In this document: one piece after another, positions 33,809 to 42,839 of the stretch
How the letters are laid out: the number at the start of each line of letters is the position of its first letter
Position numbering within the stretch: the first letter of the stretch is position 1
Assembly (NCBI RefSeq): GCF_913063425.1
Contig: NZ_CAJXYK010000023.1
Span: 24,533-88,532, forward strand
Source of the DNA: an uncultured Thiohalocapsa sp.
Lineage (GTDB): Bacteria; Pseudomonadota; Gammaproteobacteria; Chromatiales; Chromatiaceae
Length of the DNA stretch: 64,000 nt
Reading direction: 5' to 3'
Translations under genes and position numbers: made by a program
The notes under the pieces: generated by a model
Database searches by the model: none
The model's input: the letters and a program-made list of their open reading frames with translations, nothing else
What the model was told of the DNA's origin: nothing

Positions 33809-35266
33809 ATGCCGCCATCTGTGCCCAGCACGGCCATCGTCTGGCTTCGCCGTGATCTCCGCCTCGCCGACAACCCCGCCCTCACCACCGCCCTGGAACG
33901 CTGTGAGCGGGTGCTCCCCGTGTACATCCACGCACCCGACGAGGAGGCCCCCTGGCAGCCGGGCGGCGCCGCGCGCTGGTGGCTGCACCACAGCCTGACG
34001 GCGCTGGCCGCGGAGCTCGCCGCCACCGGCTCCCGGCTCATCGTGGCGCAGGGCGAGTCATTGTCCACCCTGCGCCGACTCATCGAGGCCACCGGTGCCG
34101 GCGAATGCCATTGGAACCGGCTCTACGAGCCCGCCACCATCGCCCGGGACACCGCCGTCAAGACGGCCCTGCGCGCCGAAGGGATCCACTGCGAGAGCCA
34201 CAACGCTGCCATGCTCTTCGAGCCCTGGACACTCAAGACCGGTGCCGGGGAGCCCTACCGCGTGTTCAGCCCCTACTGGCGGCGCTGCGAGCCACGACTC
34301 GCGCAGGTGCCGCCCCCCTGCCCGGCACCTGCGAGCCTGCCGGCACCGCCGACGGCGCTGGAGAGCCTGCCCATCGATGCCCTGGAGCTCCTGCCCCGCA
34401 TCCGCTGGGATCAGGGCCTCGCCGACACCTGGCGGCCCGGCAGCGCCGGCGCCGACACACGCCTGCGCAGCTTTCTCGACGGCGCCATGCAGCAGTACAC
34501 GCAAGGCCGCGAGCTCCCCGCCGAGGCCGGCACCTCCGGCCTGTCGCCGCACCTGCACTGGGGCGAGCTCGGCCCGCGGCAGGTGCTGGCGGCGGTGCGC
34601 GATGCGGTTGCGGACATCACCGCCGGCGGTGCCGGCCATTTCGTGCGCGAGCTCGGCTGGCGGGAGTTCAGCATGCAGATGCTGTATCACTTTCCCGAGA
34701 CCCCAATGCAGCCGCTGGACCCCAAGTTCGCGGATTTCCCCTGGCGCCGCGATGACGACGACGCCCTGCTCACCGCCTGGCAGCAGGGGCGCACCGGTAT
34801 CCCCATCGTCGATGCCGGCATGCGCCAGCTCTGGCACAGCGGCTGGATGCACAACCGGGTGCGGATGGTGGTGGCTTCCTTCCTCACCAAGAACCTGCGC
34901 CTGCCCTGGCAGCACGGCGCCCGCTGGTTCTGGGACACGCTGGTGGACGCCGACCTCGGCAGCAACACCCAGGGCTGGCAGTGGGCGGCCGGCAGCGGTG
35001 CCGACGCGGCGCCCTACTTCCGCATCTTCAATCCGGTGCGCCAGGGCGAGCGCTTCGATGCCGACGGCGCCTATGTGCGCCGCTGGTGTCCGGAGCTTGA
35101 GGCCCTGCCGAACAAGCTGGTCCACCAGCCCTGGGCCGCCAGGCCCGCGGAGCTGGACGCCCTCGGTGTGCGGCTCGGCGACGACTACCCGGCGCCGGTG
35201 GTGGACCTGAAGACCTCGCGTGAGGAGGCGCTGGCGGCCTTCGAGCAGATCAAGCGCCCCGCCTGA
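33809..35266 (+). CDS. phrB: Deoxyribodipyrimidine photolyase (CPD photolyase)
   Basis: 485 aa from ATG 33809. The N-terminal antenna-binding domain reads 'AIVWLRRDLRLADNPALTTAL'. The FAD-binding domain has 'GTSGLSPHLHWGELGPRQVL', 'ELGWREFSMQMLYHFP', 'GIPIVDAGMRQLW', 'GWMHNRVRMVVASFLTKNL', 'DADLGSNTQGWQWAAGSG' and 'YFRIFNPVRQGERFD'. The Trp residues of the electron-transfer chain are present in the expected blocks. It repairs UV-induced cyclobutane dimers with blue light. The preceding 230 bases are Pro/Arg-coding-like but contain no gene. Confidence 0.96.
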   Translation: MPPSVPSTAIVWLRRDLRLADNPALTTALERCERVLPVYIHAPDEEAPWQPGGAARWWLHHSLTALAAELAATGSRLIVAQGESLSTLRRLIEATGAGECHWNRLYEPATIARDTAVKTALRAEGIHCESHNAAMLFEPWTLKTGAGEPYRVFSPYWRRCEPRLAQVPPPCPAPASLPAPPTALESLPIDALELLPRIRWDQGLADTWRPGSAGADTRLRSFLDGAMQQYTQGRELPAEAGTSGLSPHLHWGELGPRQVLAAVRDAVADITAGGAGHFVRELGWREFSMQMLYHFPETPMQPLDPKFADFPWRRDDDDALLTAWQQGRTGIPIVDAGMRQLWHSGWMHNRVRMVVASFLTKNLRLPWQHGARWFWDTLVDADLGSNTQGWQWAAGSGADAAPYFRIFNPVRQGERFDADGAYVRRWCPELEALPNKLVHQPWAARPAELDALGVRLGDDYPAPVVDLKTSREEALAAFEQIKRPA

Positions 35267-35454
35267 GCCGGGCCGCCGCCGCTCACGGATGCCTGTCCGG
35301 CAGCTCAGCAATCTGCCGGCGCCGCCCGAACCCGGCGTCGCGTTGACGGCGGCCATCGCCGGCGGGCGCAAGGCGCGGTACCCTGCACCCGTTGCCCTGC
35401 CCGTCCTTACATAAGGACTGGCCCTTCAGCCGACCAATCCGCCGCCGTACGCCC

Positions 35455-36087
35455 ATGGCCCAGCAAGTCCTCAAGGTCCCGCCCACCAAGAACACGCTGC
35501 TGACGCTCAAGAAACAGGTCAAGTTCCTCGAAGAGGGCCACGACCTGCTGGAGCGCAAGCGCGAGCTCCTGACGCGCCTCGTCTACGAGCGCATCGGCGA
35601 ATACCGCCGCCTGCGCGAAGAGAGCCGCCAGGCACTGGACGAGGCCTACCGCTGCCTCGGCATCACCCACCTGCGCATGGGCAGCCGGGGCCTGCATCAG
35701 GCCGCCCTGGGGGCCCCGGCGGCGCTCAGTGTGGAGATCCTGCCGCGGCGCTCCCTGGGCGTCGAATACCCGGCGGTCACGGCCGAGCGCCGCCCCATCG
35801 AGCCGGTGGGGCTGCTCGGCAGCGACGCGAGCTTCGACAACACCCGTGAGCGTCTCGCCGACGCCGCCGTGGTGCTGGCGCGCCTGGGCGAAGTGGAGAT
35901 CGCCCTGCACCGGCTCATGGAAGAGCAGCGCAAGGCGCAGAAGCGCGTCAACGCGCTCAAGTACAACATCATTCCGCTCTACCGGCGCACCATCCACTTC
36001 ATCCAGTCGGCCCTGGAAGAAGAAGAGCGCAATACCCTGTTCCAGGTCAAGGTACTGCGCGAGCGCCAGCAGGCGGCGGCCGGCTGA
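35455..36087 (+). CDS. V-type ATP synthase subunit D
   Basis: 210 aa from ATG 35455. Characteristic motifs are 'KVPPTKNTLLTLKKQVKFLEEGHDLLERKRELL' (positions about 7-39) and the C-terminal 'RVNALKYNIIPLYRRTIHFI' (as 'KRVNALKYNIIP'), both hallmarks of the AtpD/NtpD central-stalk coiled coil. Subunit D is normally encoded in an ntp/atp operon with A, B, E, F, I and K; here none of them is present within the window, so the gene stands alone with a small membrane protein gene after it. It is probably functional with subunits encoded elsewhere. Confidence 0.92.
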   Translation: MAQQVLKVPPTKNTLLTLKKQVKFLEEGHDLLERKRELLTRLVYERIGEYRRLREESRQALDEAYRCLGITHLRMGSRGLHQAALGAPAALSVEILPRRSLGVEYPAVTAERRPIEPVGLLGSDASFDNTRERLADAAVVLARLGEVEIALHRLMEEQRKAQKRVNALKYNIIPLYRRTIHFIQSALEEEERNTLFQVKVLRERQQAAAG

Positions 36088-36205
36088 GCCCGGGGCGGCC
36101 GACAATGCCCCAACGGGTTGATGCGGCGGCGCGCCGCCGTCATTGCGCGGTGCGTGCGGCAACGCCACCGTCGCCACCCGACCAACCACCCGGAGGATCA
36201 AGACC

Positions 36206-36370
36206 ATGGACTCAAGCTCCCTGAAGGGCCTCGAATTCCTCGTCATCATCGGCGCCGTCGTCTGGTTCTACGTCTCCCAGCAGAACAAGCTGAAGCGGCT
36301 CAAGGCGGAGCGGGAAGCCAAGACAGAGCAGGCCGCCCCGAAGGCAGAGACCAAGGCCGGCGACGACTGA
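36206..36370 (+). CDS. Small single-pass membrane protein
   Basis: 54 aa. A good ribosome binding site (CCCGGAGGATCAAGACC) precedes ATG 36206. 'LEFLVIIGAVVWFYVSQQ' spans the membrane, followed by a charged Lys/Glu/Ala tail ('LKRLKAEREAKTEQAAP'). No family is recognised. It follows the V-ATPase subunit D gene by 118 bases on the same strand, and a partnership is only a guess. Confidence 0.65.
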   Translation: MDSSSLKGLEFLVIIGAVVWFYVSQQNKLKRLKAEREAKTEQAAPKAETKAGDD

Positions 36371-36382
36371 AGAGATTGGCCC

Positions 36383-36479
36383 TGTGGGAGCGCCCCTCTG
36401 GCCGCGACAGCCCGGCTGAGTGAGTCGCGGCAAGGATGCCGCTGCCACAACGGCGTCGCGGCAGGAATGCCGCTCCCAC
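36383..36479. repeat. Cluster of three palindromic repeats (BIME-like)
   Basis: One forward copy starts TGTGGGAGCGCCCCTCTGGC (36383-36408). Two reverse copies run 36424-36448 (GTCGCGGCAAGGATGCCGCT...) and 36455-36479 (GTCGCGGCAGGAATGCCGCT...). The inverted arrangement between convergent genes (small membrane protein, serS) fits a bacterial interspersed mosaic element and could also act as a bidirectional terminator. Confidence 0.65.
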
Positions 36480-36484
36480 GGGCG

Positions 36485-37885
<1,401 letters not shown>

Positions 37886-38019
37886 TCAGTGGCCCGTTGT
37901 CAGCGCGCCGCGCCGTGTCGATTGCTCGGGGCCGGCCTCAGCGCGACGCGACGCTTGGCACCAAAGTCTGCCGGGGGCAGCGGATCTGATGCCATCCAGG
38001 CCACGGCGCGGCCCGCGCA

Positions 38020-38427
38020 TCATGAGCGCCGGCGCCGGCGATGGTTGCCCTCGACCTCGACCCCCCAGGACACCACGTGCCCCGGCTCGACGAAGTCCTT
38101 GATGCGCTCGATGGCGGCGCGTGCACGCTCGGGGCGGTCAAAGAACTCCAGCACCAGCGGCAGGTCCGACGACAGGTCCACCAGGCCGGTGCCGTGCACC
38201 ACCCCGGAGGCGCCGAAGCCGGCCACGCCGCGCGTCACCGTGGCACCGCACACCCGAAGCTCATCGTGCAGGCACTTGAGCAGCGGCTTCAGCTCGTGAT
38301 CCGACTCGCTGAGATACACCCGTACCATGGTGGCCGAAAACGGCTTGGCGGAAGACGGGGTGGCGGCGTACGGCGCCTCGTCGTCTGCAGCGGCGTCGGC
38401 GGCGGTGTCGGATTGCGGCTCGGTCAT
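38020..38427 (-). CDS. DUF190 domain protein
   Basis: 135 aa; start ATG 38427 overlaps the crcB stop (ATGA). After a 34-residue acidic/Ala-rich leader, 'VRVYLSESDHELKPLLKCLHDELRVCGATVTRG' in pattern, 'FGASGVVHG', 'LSSDLPLVLEFFDRPERA' and 'FVEPGHVVSW' identify DUF190, a small PII-like ferredoxin-fold family. DUF190 proteins are often next to crcB and are thought to bind a ligand in connection with ion channels. Function not established. Confidence 0.85.
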   Translation of the reverse strand: MTEPQSDTAADAAADDEAPYAATPSSAKPFSATMVRVYLSESDHELKPLLKCLHDELRVCGATVTRGVAGFGASGVVHGTGLVDLSSDLPLVLEFFDRPERARAAIERIKDFVEPGHVVSWGVEVEGNHRRRRRS

Positions 38428-38798
38428 AGGGCCCTCGCGGCGAGGATGCCGGCCCAGCAGGCGGCGATGCAGACCAGCACGCTCGCGGCAATGTTGAGCA
38501 GGGCCCGCAGCATCTCCCCCTGCTCCACCAGCGTCAAGGTCTCCAGCGAGAAGGTGGAGAAGGTGGTGAAGGAGCCGAGAAAGCCGATGAGAATCGCCGC
38601 CCGCAGCTCCGCCGCGAGCAGACTGCGCTCCAGCAGCAGCACGAACAACAGCCCCATGGCGAAGGACCCGAGCACATTGACGCTCAGCGTGCCCCAGGGG
38701 AAGTCCCGCCCCAGCAGGCGGTACACGCCGGTGGAGACGAAGAACCGCGCCAGCGCACCGAGCGCGCCACCGCCCGCGATGGCCAGGACCTGCAGCAA
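38424..38798 (-). CDS. crcB: Fluoride efflux channel CrcB (Fluc)
   Basis: 124 aa from TTG 38798. Four membrane segments with the Fluc signatures 'AGGGALGALARFFVS', 'GTLSVNVLGSFAMGLL' and 'GFLGSFTTFSTFSLET' (Phe and Thr/Ser of the fluoride path). Dimers form the fluoride channel in the inner membrane. It is translationally coupled to the DUF190 gene. No fluoride riboswitch was recognised upstream. Confidence 0.93.
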   Translation of the reverse strand: MLQVLAIAGGGALGALARFFVSTGVYRLLGRDFPWGTLSVNVLGSFAMGLLFVLLLERSLLAAELRAAILIGFLGSFTTFSTFSLETLTLVEQGEMLRALLNIAASVLVCIAACWAGILAARAL

Positions 38799-39141
38799 GG
38801 GTGCACCCCCGGTGTTGGATCAGGGGCGGATTGTAAGCCAGCCGGGCGGGAGCACAACAAGCCGACAGGACCCAGGCGGCTCGGCCTGCACCCGGCTGCC
38901 GCGTTGCATCGGTTCCCAGAACAGCGGCGCCGAAGTGTGGCGAACAATCGGGATCGATTCCGATCCCGATACCGACACCGATACCGATTCCGACGCTGAT
39001 TCCGACGCCCATTCCGACGCGGAGGCGGGCTTCGCAGTGCGCAGGACGCGCTGGCGTCCCTTCGGCGCAGCTGTGCTGGGGCGCAGACCCATGCGCGGAT
39101 CAGGCTGTCCGGGATTGTCGCGGGCCGCCCAATGAAGCTTG
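38799..39141. other. Divergent intergenic region, crcB / CarS-like gene
   Basis: 340 bases without a convincing gene. It contains a hexamer-type repeat tract (38954-39022). I looked for a fluoride-riboswitch-like motif on the minus strand and did not find one. Confidence 0.4.
38954..39022 (+). repeat. Hexamer-like tandem repeat tract (CCGATA/CCGACN)
   Basis: About 11 imperfect 6-base units such as CCGATA, CCGACA, CCGATT and CCGACG. In one minus-strand frame it would read as alternating Gly/Val/Ile, which looks fortuitous. Confidence 0.7.
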
Positions 39142-39744
39142 ATGCCGTCACCCGAAAAACCACAGGGCATCCCCGACAGCCCGGCACAGCCGCCGACCGC
39201 AGAACCCCCAGTTGCGCCCCGAACCGACCTCACAACCCAAGCCCAGCGCCTCACGGCGCCATCCGGCGCCGTGTGGCCGCTGCTGCTGCTGATTCTCGCC
39301 GCCAACGGCGCACCGCTGCTGCTGCGGCAGCTCTGCCGTAACCGCTGGGCGGCGCCCGTGGATCTGGGCCTGCGGCTGGCGGACGGCCGGCGGCTCTTCG
39401 GCGCCACCAAGACCTGGCGCGGCATCGGCGTCGCGCTCGTCGCCGGCATGGCCCTGGCACCGCTGCTCGGGCTTCCGCCGCTGCTCGGCCTCGCCGCCGG
39501 CGGCCTGGCCATGGCCGGCGACCTGCTGAGCAGCTTCGCCAAGCGCCGCCTGGGACTCAGCCCCGGCAGTCGCGCCCGCCTGCTGGACACGCTGCCCGAG
39601 GCGCTGCTGCCTGCGCTGGCGCTTATGGCCCCGCTGAATCTCACCGGCATGGACGTGCTGCTGTTGGTTATGCTGTTCACCCTGGTGCACAGCCTTGCCT
39701 CGCGGCTGCTCTATCGCCTGCGTCTCCGGCGCCGGCCCTGGTAG
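39142..39744 (+). CDS. CDP-archaeol synthase-like (CarS/DUF46) membrane protein
   Basis: 200 aa from ATG 39142. After a Pro-rich leader, membrane segments and the family blocks 'PVDLGLRLADGRRLFGATKTWRG' in pattern (about 73-95) and 'AGDLLSSFAKRRLGLSPGS' appear. The DGR..FG..KT.RG block is the CarS/CDP-diglyceride synthetase signature. CarS makes CDP-activated archaeol in archaea; bacterial members have unknown lipid substrates. It lies next to an EEP-family gene and a CDP-alcohol phosphatidyltransferase, so it probably supplies a CDP-activated lipid. Confidence 0.85.
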   Translation: MPSPEKPQGIPDSPAQPPTAEPPVAPRTDLTTQAQRLTAPSGAVWPLLLLILAANGAPLLLRQLCRNRWAAPVDLGLRLADGRRLFGATKTWRGIGVALVAGMALAPLLGLPPLLGLAAGGLAMAGDLLSSFAKRRLGLSPGSRARLLDTLPEALLPALALMAPLNLTGMDVLLLVMLFTLVHSLASRLLYRLRLRRRPW

Positions 39745-39791
39745 ATGGCCCGCACAGCCGGCGCAGCCCCCGGACGGGGCCGACGATACCC

Positions 39792-40544
39792 ATGACCCGC
39801 GCATTCAGCATCCTGACCTACAACATCCACAAGGGCTTCAGCATGAGCGGGCGGCAGTTCGTGCTGCACCGCATGCGTGACGCCCTGGCGGGCACGGGCG
39901 CGGACCTGGTGTTCCTGCAGGAGGCGCTGGGCGAGCACGCCGCCCATGCCCGGCGCCTGCACGAGTGGCCGGAGTATCCGCAGTTCGAGTTCCTCGCCGA
40001 CACCGTCTGGCCACACCACGCCTATGGCCGCAATGCCATCTACGACCAGGGCCACCACGGCAACGCCATCCTGAGCCGCTATCCGTTCCGGGTCTGGGAG
40101 AACATCGGTGTCTCGCCCTATCCCTTCGCCGCCAGCCGCAGCCTGCTGCACGGCGTGATCCAGGTGCCGGGTGCGCACGAGCGCCTGCATGTGGTCTGCG
40201 TGCACTTCGGCTTCTTCGGCGCCGAGCGGCGGCCGCAGATCCAGCGTCTGTGCGCACGCATCGAGGCGCATGTGCCCCACGACGAGCCGCTGATCGTCGC
40301 CGGCGACTTCAATGATTGGTCGGGGCGCGCCGAGCGCGACTTCAACGCCGAGCTCGGCCTCAGCGAGGTCTTTCGCCGACTGCATGGCCGCCACGCCCGC
40401 ACCTGGCCCGCAGTGGCGCCGGTACTGCCCATGGACCGCATCTACAGCCGCGGCGTCACGCCGCTGCGGGCGGAGCGCCTGGGGCTGGCCCCCTGGCACC
40501 GATTGTCCGACCACACGCCCCTGCAGGCCTGGTTCCGGCTGTGA
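39792..40544 (+). CDS. Endonuclease/exonuclease/phosphatase (EEP) family protein
   Basis: 250 aa. Motifs are 'SILTYNIHKGFSM' (metal-binding Asn), 'LVFLQEALGEHAA' (catalytic Glu), 'VVCVHFGFFG' (His), 'LIVAGDFNDW' (D-x-N) and 'LSDHTPLQAWF' (the terminal S-D-H). The set is complete. EEP members include DNA repair nucleases, sphingomyelinases and phosphoinositide phosphatases. Its neighbours are lipid-type genes and its stop is overlapped by the next gene's GTG, so a phospholipid head-group role is plausible but not shown. Confidence 0.9.
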   Translation: MTRAFSILTYNIHKGFSMSGRQFVLHRMRDALAGTGADLVFLQEALGEHAAHARRLHEWPEYPQFEFLADTVWPHHAYGRNAIYDQGHHGNAILSRYPFRVWENIGVSPYPFAASRSLLHGVIQVPGAHERLHVVCVHFGFFGAERRPQIQRLCARIEAHVPHDEPLIVAGDFNDWSGRAERDFNAELGLSEVFRRLHGRHARTWPAVAPVLPMDRIYSRGVTPLRAERLGLAPWHRLSDHTPLQAWFRL

Positions 40545-41131
40545 GAGACCTGCACCGCTGGCGGCTGCCGAACCTGCTCAGCGCCTCCCGGCTGGTGGCG
40601 GCGCCGGTGCTGCTGCTGCTGGCGCTCCAGGGGCACCGTGAGGCCTTCCTGTGGCTGCTCGCCGTCGCCTTCTTCACGGACGCCATCGACGGCACCCTGG
40701 CCCGTCTGACGGGACAGGCCAGCCGCTTCGGGGCCATGCTGGATTCCTGGGCCGATGTGGCGGTCTATGCCGCCGTGGCCGTGTCCATGCTCCTGCTCTG
40801 GCCGGAGCTGGTGCGCCGGGAGGGCCTGGCCTTCGGTGCCGTGGTGGCGAGCTTCGTCGTCCCCGCGCTGGTGGGCCTGGTGCGCTTCCGCCGCTTCACC
40901 AGCTATCACACCCGGCTGGTGAAGCTGGCCGTGGCGGCGACGGCGGCGGGGCTGTTCCTGCTGCTGCTGGACCTGGCCGCCTGGCCGTTTCGCATCGCCG
41001 CCGTGCTCGCGGTGCTGGCGGCACTGGAGGAGGTCGTCATCACGCTGCTGCTCGCCGAGGAGCGCTCCAACGTCAGCAGCCTGCTGGAGGTACTGCGCAC
41101 GCGCCGTCATCAGGACGACGCGCACGACTAG
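40541..41131 (+). CDS. CDP-alcohol phosphatidyltransferase family protein
   Basis: 196 aa from GTG 40541, overlapping the EEP stop (GTGA). It begins 'RWRLPNLLSASRLVAAPVLL', a normal start for the family. The signature D-G-x2-A-R-x8-G-x3-D-x3-D is exact: 'DGTLARLTGQASRFGAMLD' followed by 'SWAD'. Several membrane segments follow. These enzymes join a CDP-activated lipid to an alcohol; here the donor may come from the CarS-like protein. PgsA-type phosphatidylglycerophosphate synthase is possible, but the C-terminus is unlike it. Confidence 0.88.
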   Translation: MRDLHRWRLPNLLSASRLVAAPVLLLLALQGHREAFLWLLAVAFFTDAIDGTLARLTGQASRFGAMLDSWADVAVYAAVAVSMLLLWPELVRREGLAFGAVVASFVVPALVGLVRFRRFTSYHTRLVKLAVAATAAGLFLLLLDLAAWPFRIAAVLAVLAALEEVVITLLLAEERSNVSSLLEVLRTRRHQDDAHD

Positions 41132-41266
41132 TCCAGCGCTGGGAAAAATCCGATGCCTCGCGATCGCTTGCCAGTCGCGGACTGAAGTTCGCCTGCCCCA
41201 GGCTGCCGACTGAAGTCGGCGTACCCGGTGCGGCCTCGACACGACTGCATTGGAGCACCAGTGCAT

Positions 41267-41329
41267 CCTCAGCCCTCAGCCCTCAGCCCTCAGCCCTCAG
41301 CCCTCAGCCCTCAGCCCTCAGCCCTCAGC
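41267..41329 (+). repeat. Heptanucleotide tandem repeat (CCTCAGC)9
   Basis: Nine perfect 7-base units lie immediately upstream of the promoter of the Pro-rich protein gene. A related array with unit TGAGGAC (reverse complement CCTCAGT in circular phase) occurs at 51201. Arrays of this type vary in copy number by slippage. Confidence 0.9.
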
Positions 41330-41387
41330 CTCGGCCCCCTGCATAGCCAATCCCTATCGGCCGATGAGAGCCGTCGCACTGATTCAA

Positions 41388-41415
41388 TTGCTATTTCAGC
41401 ATTTGCTTATATAAT
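41388..41415 (+). promoter_or_regulatory. Sigma-70-like promoter
   Basis: The -35 box TTGCTA (41388-41393) is followed 16 bases later by a perfect -10 box TATAAT (41410-41415), in a locally AT-rich patch of a GC-rich region. A leader of about 150 bases would precede the 41575 gene. Confidence 0.5.
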
Positions 41416-41574
41416 GCCGCCTGTCCGCATCGCATGACGCCTGTCGGTGTCACGCGGACCAGCGATAGATCAGATCGACCCTTGCCGACCCGGAAAACCC
41501 CAGACAGCCCGCGGCACGATGGCGCACTCACCGCGCCGGGGCGCTGCGGCTGCGAGACGCTTAAGGTGTGAACC

Positions 41575-42399
41575 ATGAAGACGCTTGCCCTCTCCATCTC
41601 CGCCGTCGCCTTCGCCGCGGCCACCGCCACCGCCGCCGCCCAGTGGATGGCCCCCGGCTATGCCCCCTACGGCGCCCATGGCCCCGCCGCGCCCCTGCAC
41701 GCACCGATGACACCAGAACAGTTCGAGGCGATGGCCGAGCGCCAGCGCGCGCTCGCGGAGCGGCAGGGCAAGGCTCTTGAGGCCATGATGGAGCGGCAGC
41801 GGGCCTACTTCGAGCGGTTCGCGCCGCCCGCGACCTTCGGTGCGCGCCCGCAGCCGCCCGAGATGCCGGCCTTCGAGCGCCCCGAGCCGCCCACCATGCC
41901 CGAGCTGCCGGCCTTCGGCGAGCGCCCCGAGCTGCCGGAGATCGCGGGCTTCGAGCGCCCCGAGCCGCCCGCCATGCCGGAGCTGCCTGCCTTCGGTGAG
42001 CGCCCGCAGCCGCCGGCCATGCCGCAGATGCCGCGCATGCCTGAGCACCTGGGCATGCCGGAGATGCCGGCGGCGCCTGAGCTGCCGAGCGTCGAGCTGC
42101 CGGAGCTGCCGCCGATGCCCGCCCCGAGCGCCGCCGCCCCGTCGGCTGAGGCCGCCACGGCGGAGCGTGAGACCCGCCAGGCCGAGCTTGCGGCCTACCG
42201 CGCGCAGATGCAGCAGCGCGCCGCCGAGCGCCGCGCCGCCATGGAGGCCCTCGCCGAGCAGCGCCGGGCGGCCGCGGCGGCCTATCGCAGCGCACCGCGG
42301 CCCGCGGGCTTCGCGCCGGTGCCCATGCCGGCCGGCGCCGAGCGCGCGCCCGCCGAGCAGCCGGCTGCCGACACGCCTGCTGAGGCGCCGGCCAGCTGA
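41575..42399 (+). CDS. Secreted Pro/Ala-rich repeat protein
   Basis: 274 aa. The signal peptide 'MKTLALSISAVAFAAATA' cleaves near 'TAAAQWMAPG'. A short charged coiled-coil stretch ('EAMAERQRALAERQGKALEA') comes next, then repeats of the type 'FERPEPPTMPELPAFGERP' three to four times with Pro at nearly every third position, and a second Ala/Arg helix ('AYRAQMQQRAAERRAAMEA'). No enzyme fold is visible. It has its own promoter and terminator, so it is probably a well-expressed, single-gene, periplasmic or surface structural protein. I do not recognise the family. Confidence 0.7.
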   Translation: MKTLALSISAVAFAAATATAAAQWMAPGYAPYGAHGPAAPLHAPMTPEQFEAMAERQRALAERQGKALEAMMERQRAYFERFAPPATFGARPQPPEMPAFERPEPPTMPELPAFGERPELPEIAGFERPEPPAMPELPAFGERPQPPAMPQMPRMPEHLGMPEMPAAPELPSVELPELPPMPAPSAAAPSAEAATAERETRQAELAAYRAQMQQRAAERRAAMEALAEQRRAAAAAYRSAPRPAGFAPVPMPAGAERAPAEQPAADTPAEAPAS

Positions 42400-42553
42400 G
42401 TACCGCCTGCGGGCTCGGACCCGCTACAGGCGCCCGCGGCCCGGAGCCCGCCGCCGCGCGCGCCCACCTGTGCGCCCACCTGTGCGATGGGTGCAGCAAG
42501 CGTGCACCAAGCCGCCCCGCCGCTGCGGGGCGTGCCACAAAGCACGCACCCGA

Positions 42554-42589
42554 AACCCCCGGTCGGCTGCCGCTGGCCGGGGGTTTTTT
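42554..42589 (+). terminator. Rho-independent terminator
   Basis: The stem AACCCCCGG (42554-42562) pairs with CCGGGGGTT (42577-42585), and a T-run of six follows to 42589. It terminates the Pro-rich protein transcript 155 bases after its stop. Confidence 0.75.
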
Positions 42590-42660
42590 GTGTCCGGCGC
42601 CCGCCGCTTTCGGCACAATGCGGGCGGGCAGCCGCTGCGGCGGGCCGTCCGGCGCCGGGC

Positions 42661-42683
42661 GATCATTCGCCCCGCCAATGATC
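42661..42683. promoter_or_regulatory. Inverted repeat, candidate operator upstream of aceE
   Basis: GATCATT-N9-AATGATC is a perfect 7-base inverted repeat lying just before a possible promoter TTGCCA (42689-42694) - 17 bases - TAGCGT (42712-42717). This spacing suits a dimeric repressor or activator of the pyruvate dehydrogenase genes. It does not match the E. coli PdhR box. Confidence 0.35.
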
Positions 42684-42839
42684 AGTATTTGCCAATATTC
42701 CAGCCCTGGGTTAGCGTGCGCGCTTGGCGCAAGCGCTCCCTCAGGTGCAACGGCGCCGGCCGCCGCAGCGGACCGCACGGCGCCGGAGCATCTGCGCCGA
42801 GCCCGCGCCAGCACCGCTTCCCACCGCACAGGAAGGTCC

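Larger units (their letters stand above)
41132..41574. other. Gene-free region with heptamer repeat and promoter
   Basis: It holds a nine-unit heptanucleotide repeat (41267-41329), a hairpin GCCGAC-TGAA-GTCGGC (41205-41220) and a promoter-like sequence (41388-41415) driving the following secreted-protein gene. No ORF looks real. Confidence 0.5.
42400..42839. other. Intergenic region upstream of aceE
   Basis: It contains the terminator of the preceding gene, an inverted repeat and a weak promoter before aceE. No ORF was found. Confidence 0.5.

Noticed and set aside
38950..39012. Minus-strand frame coding a Gly/Val/Ile repeat fused to the DUF190 frame
   Set aside because: Generated by the hexamer DNA repeat and by reading through the out-of-frame crcB sequence; the real DUF190 start is the ATG overlapping the crcB stop.
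38799..39141. Fluoride riboswitch upstream of crcB
   Set aside because: I looked on the minus strand upstream of the crcB start for the conserved riboswitch core and saw no match.
41575..42399. Sulfur-globule coat protein
   Set aside because: The N-terminus is faintly reminiscent (QWMAPGYAPYG), but the body is Pro/Glu/Ala-rich rather than Gly/Tyr/Asn-rich, so I kept it as unknown.
42661..42683. PdhR box
   Set aside because: The inverted repeat does not match the AATTGGT...ACCAATT type; kept only as a generic candidate operator.
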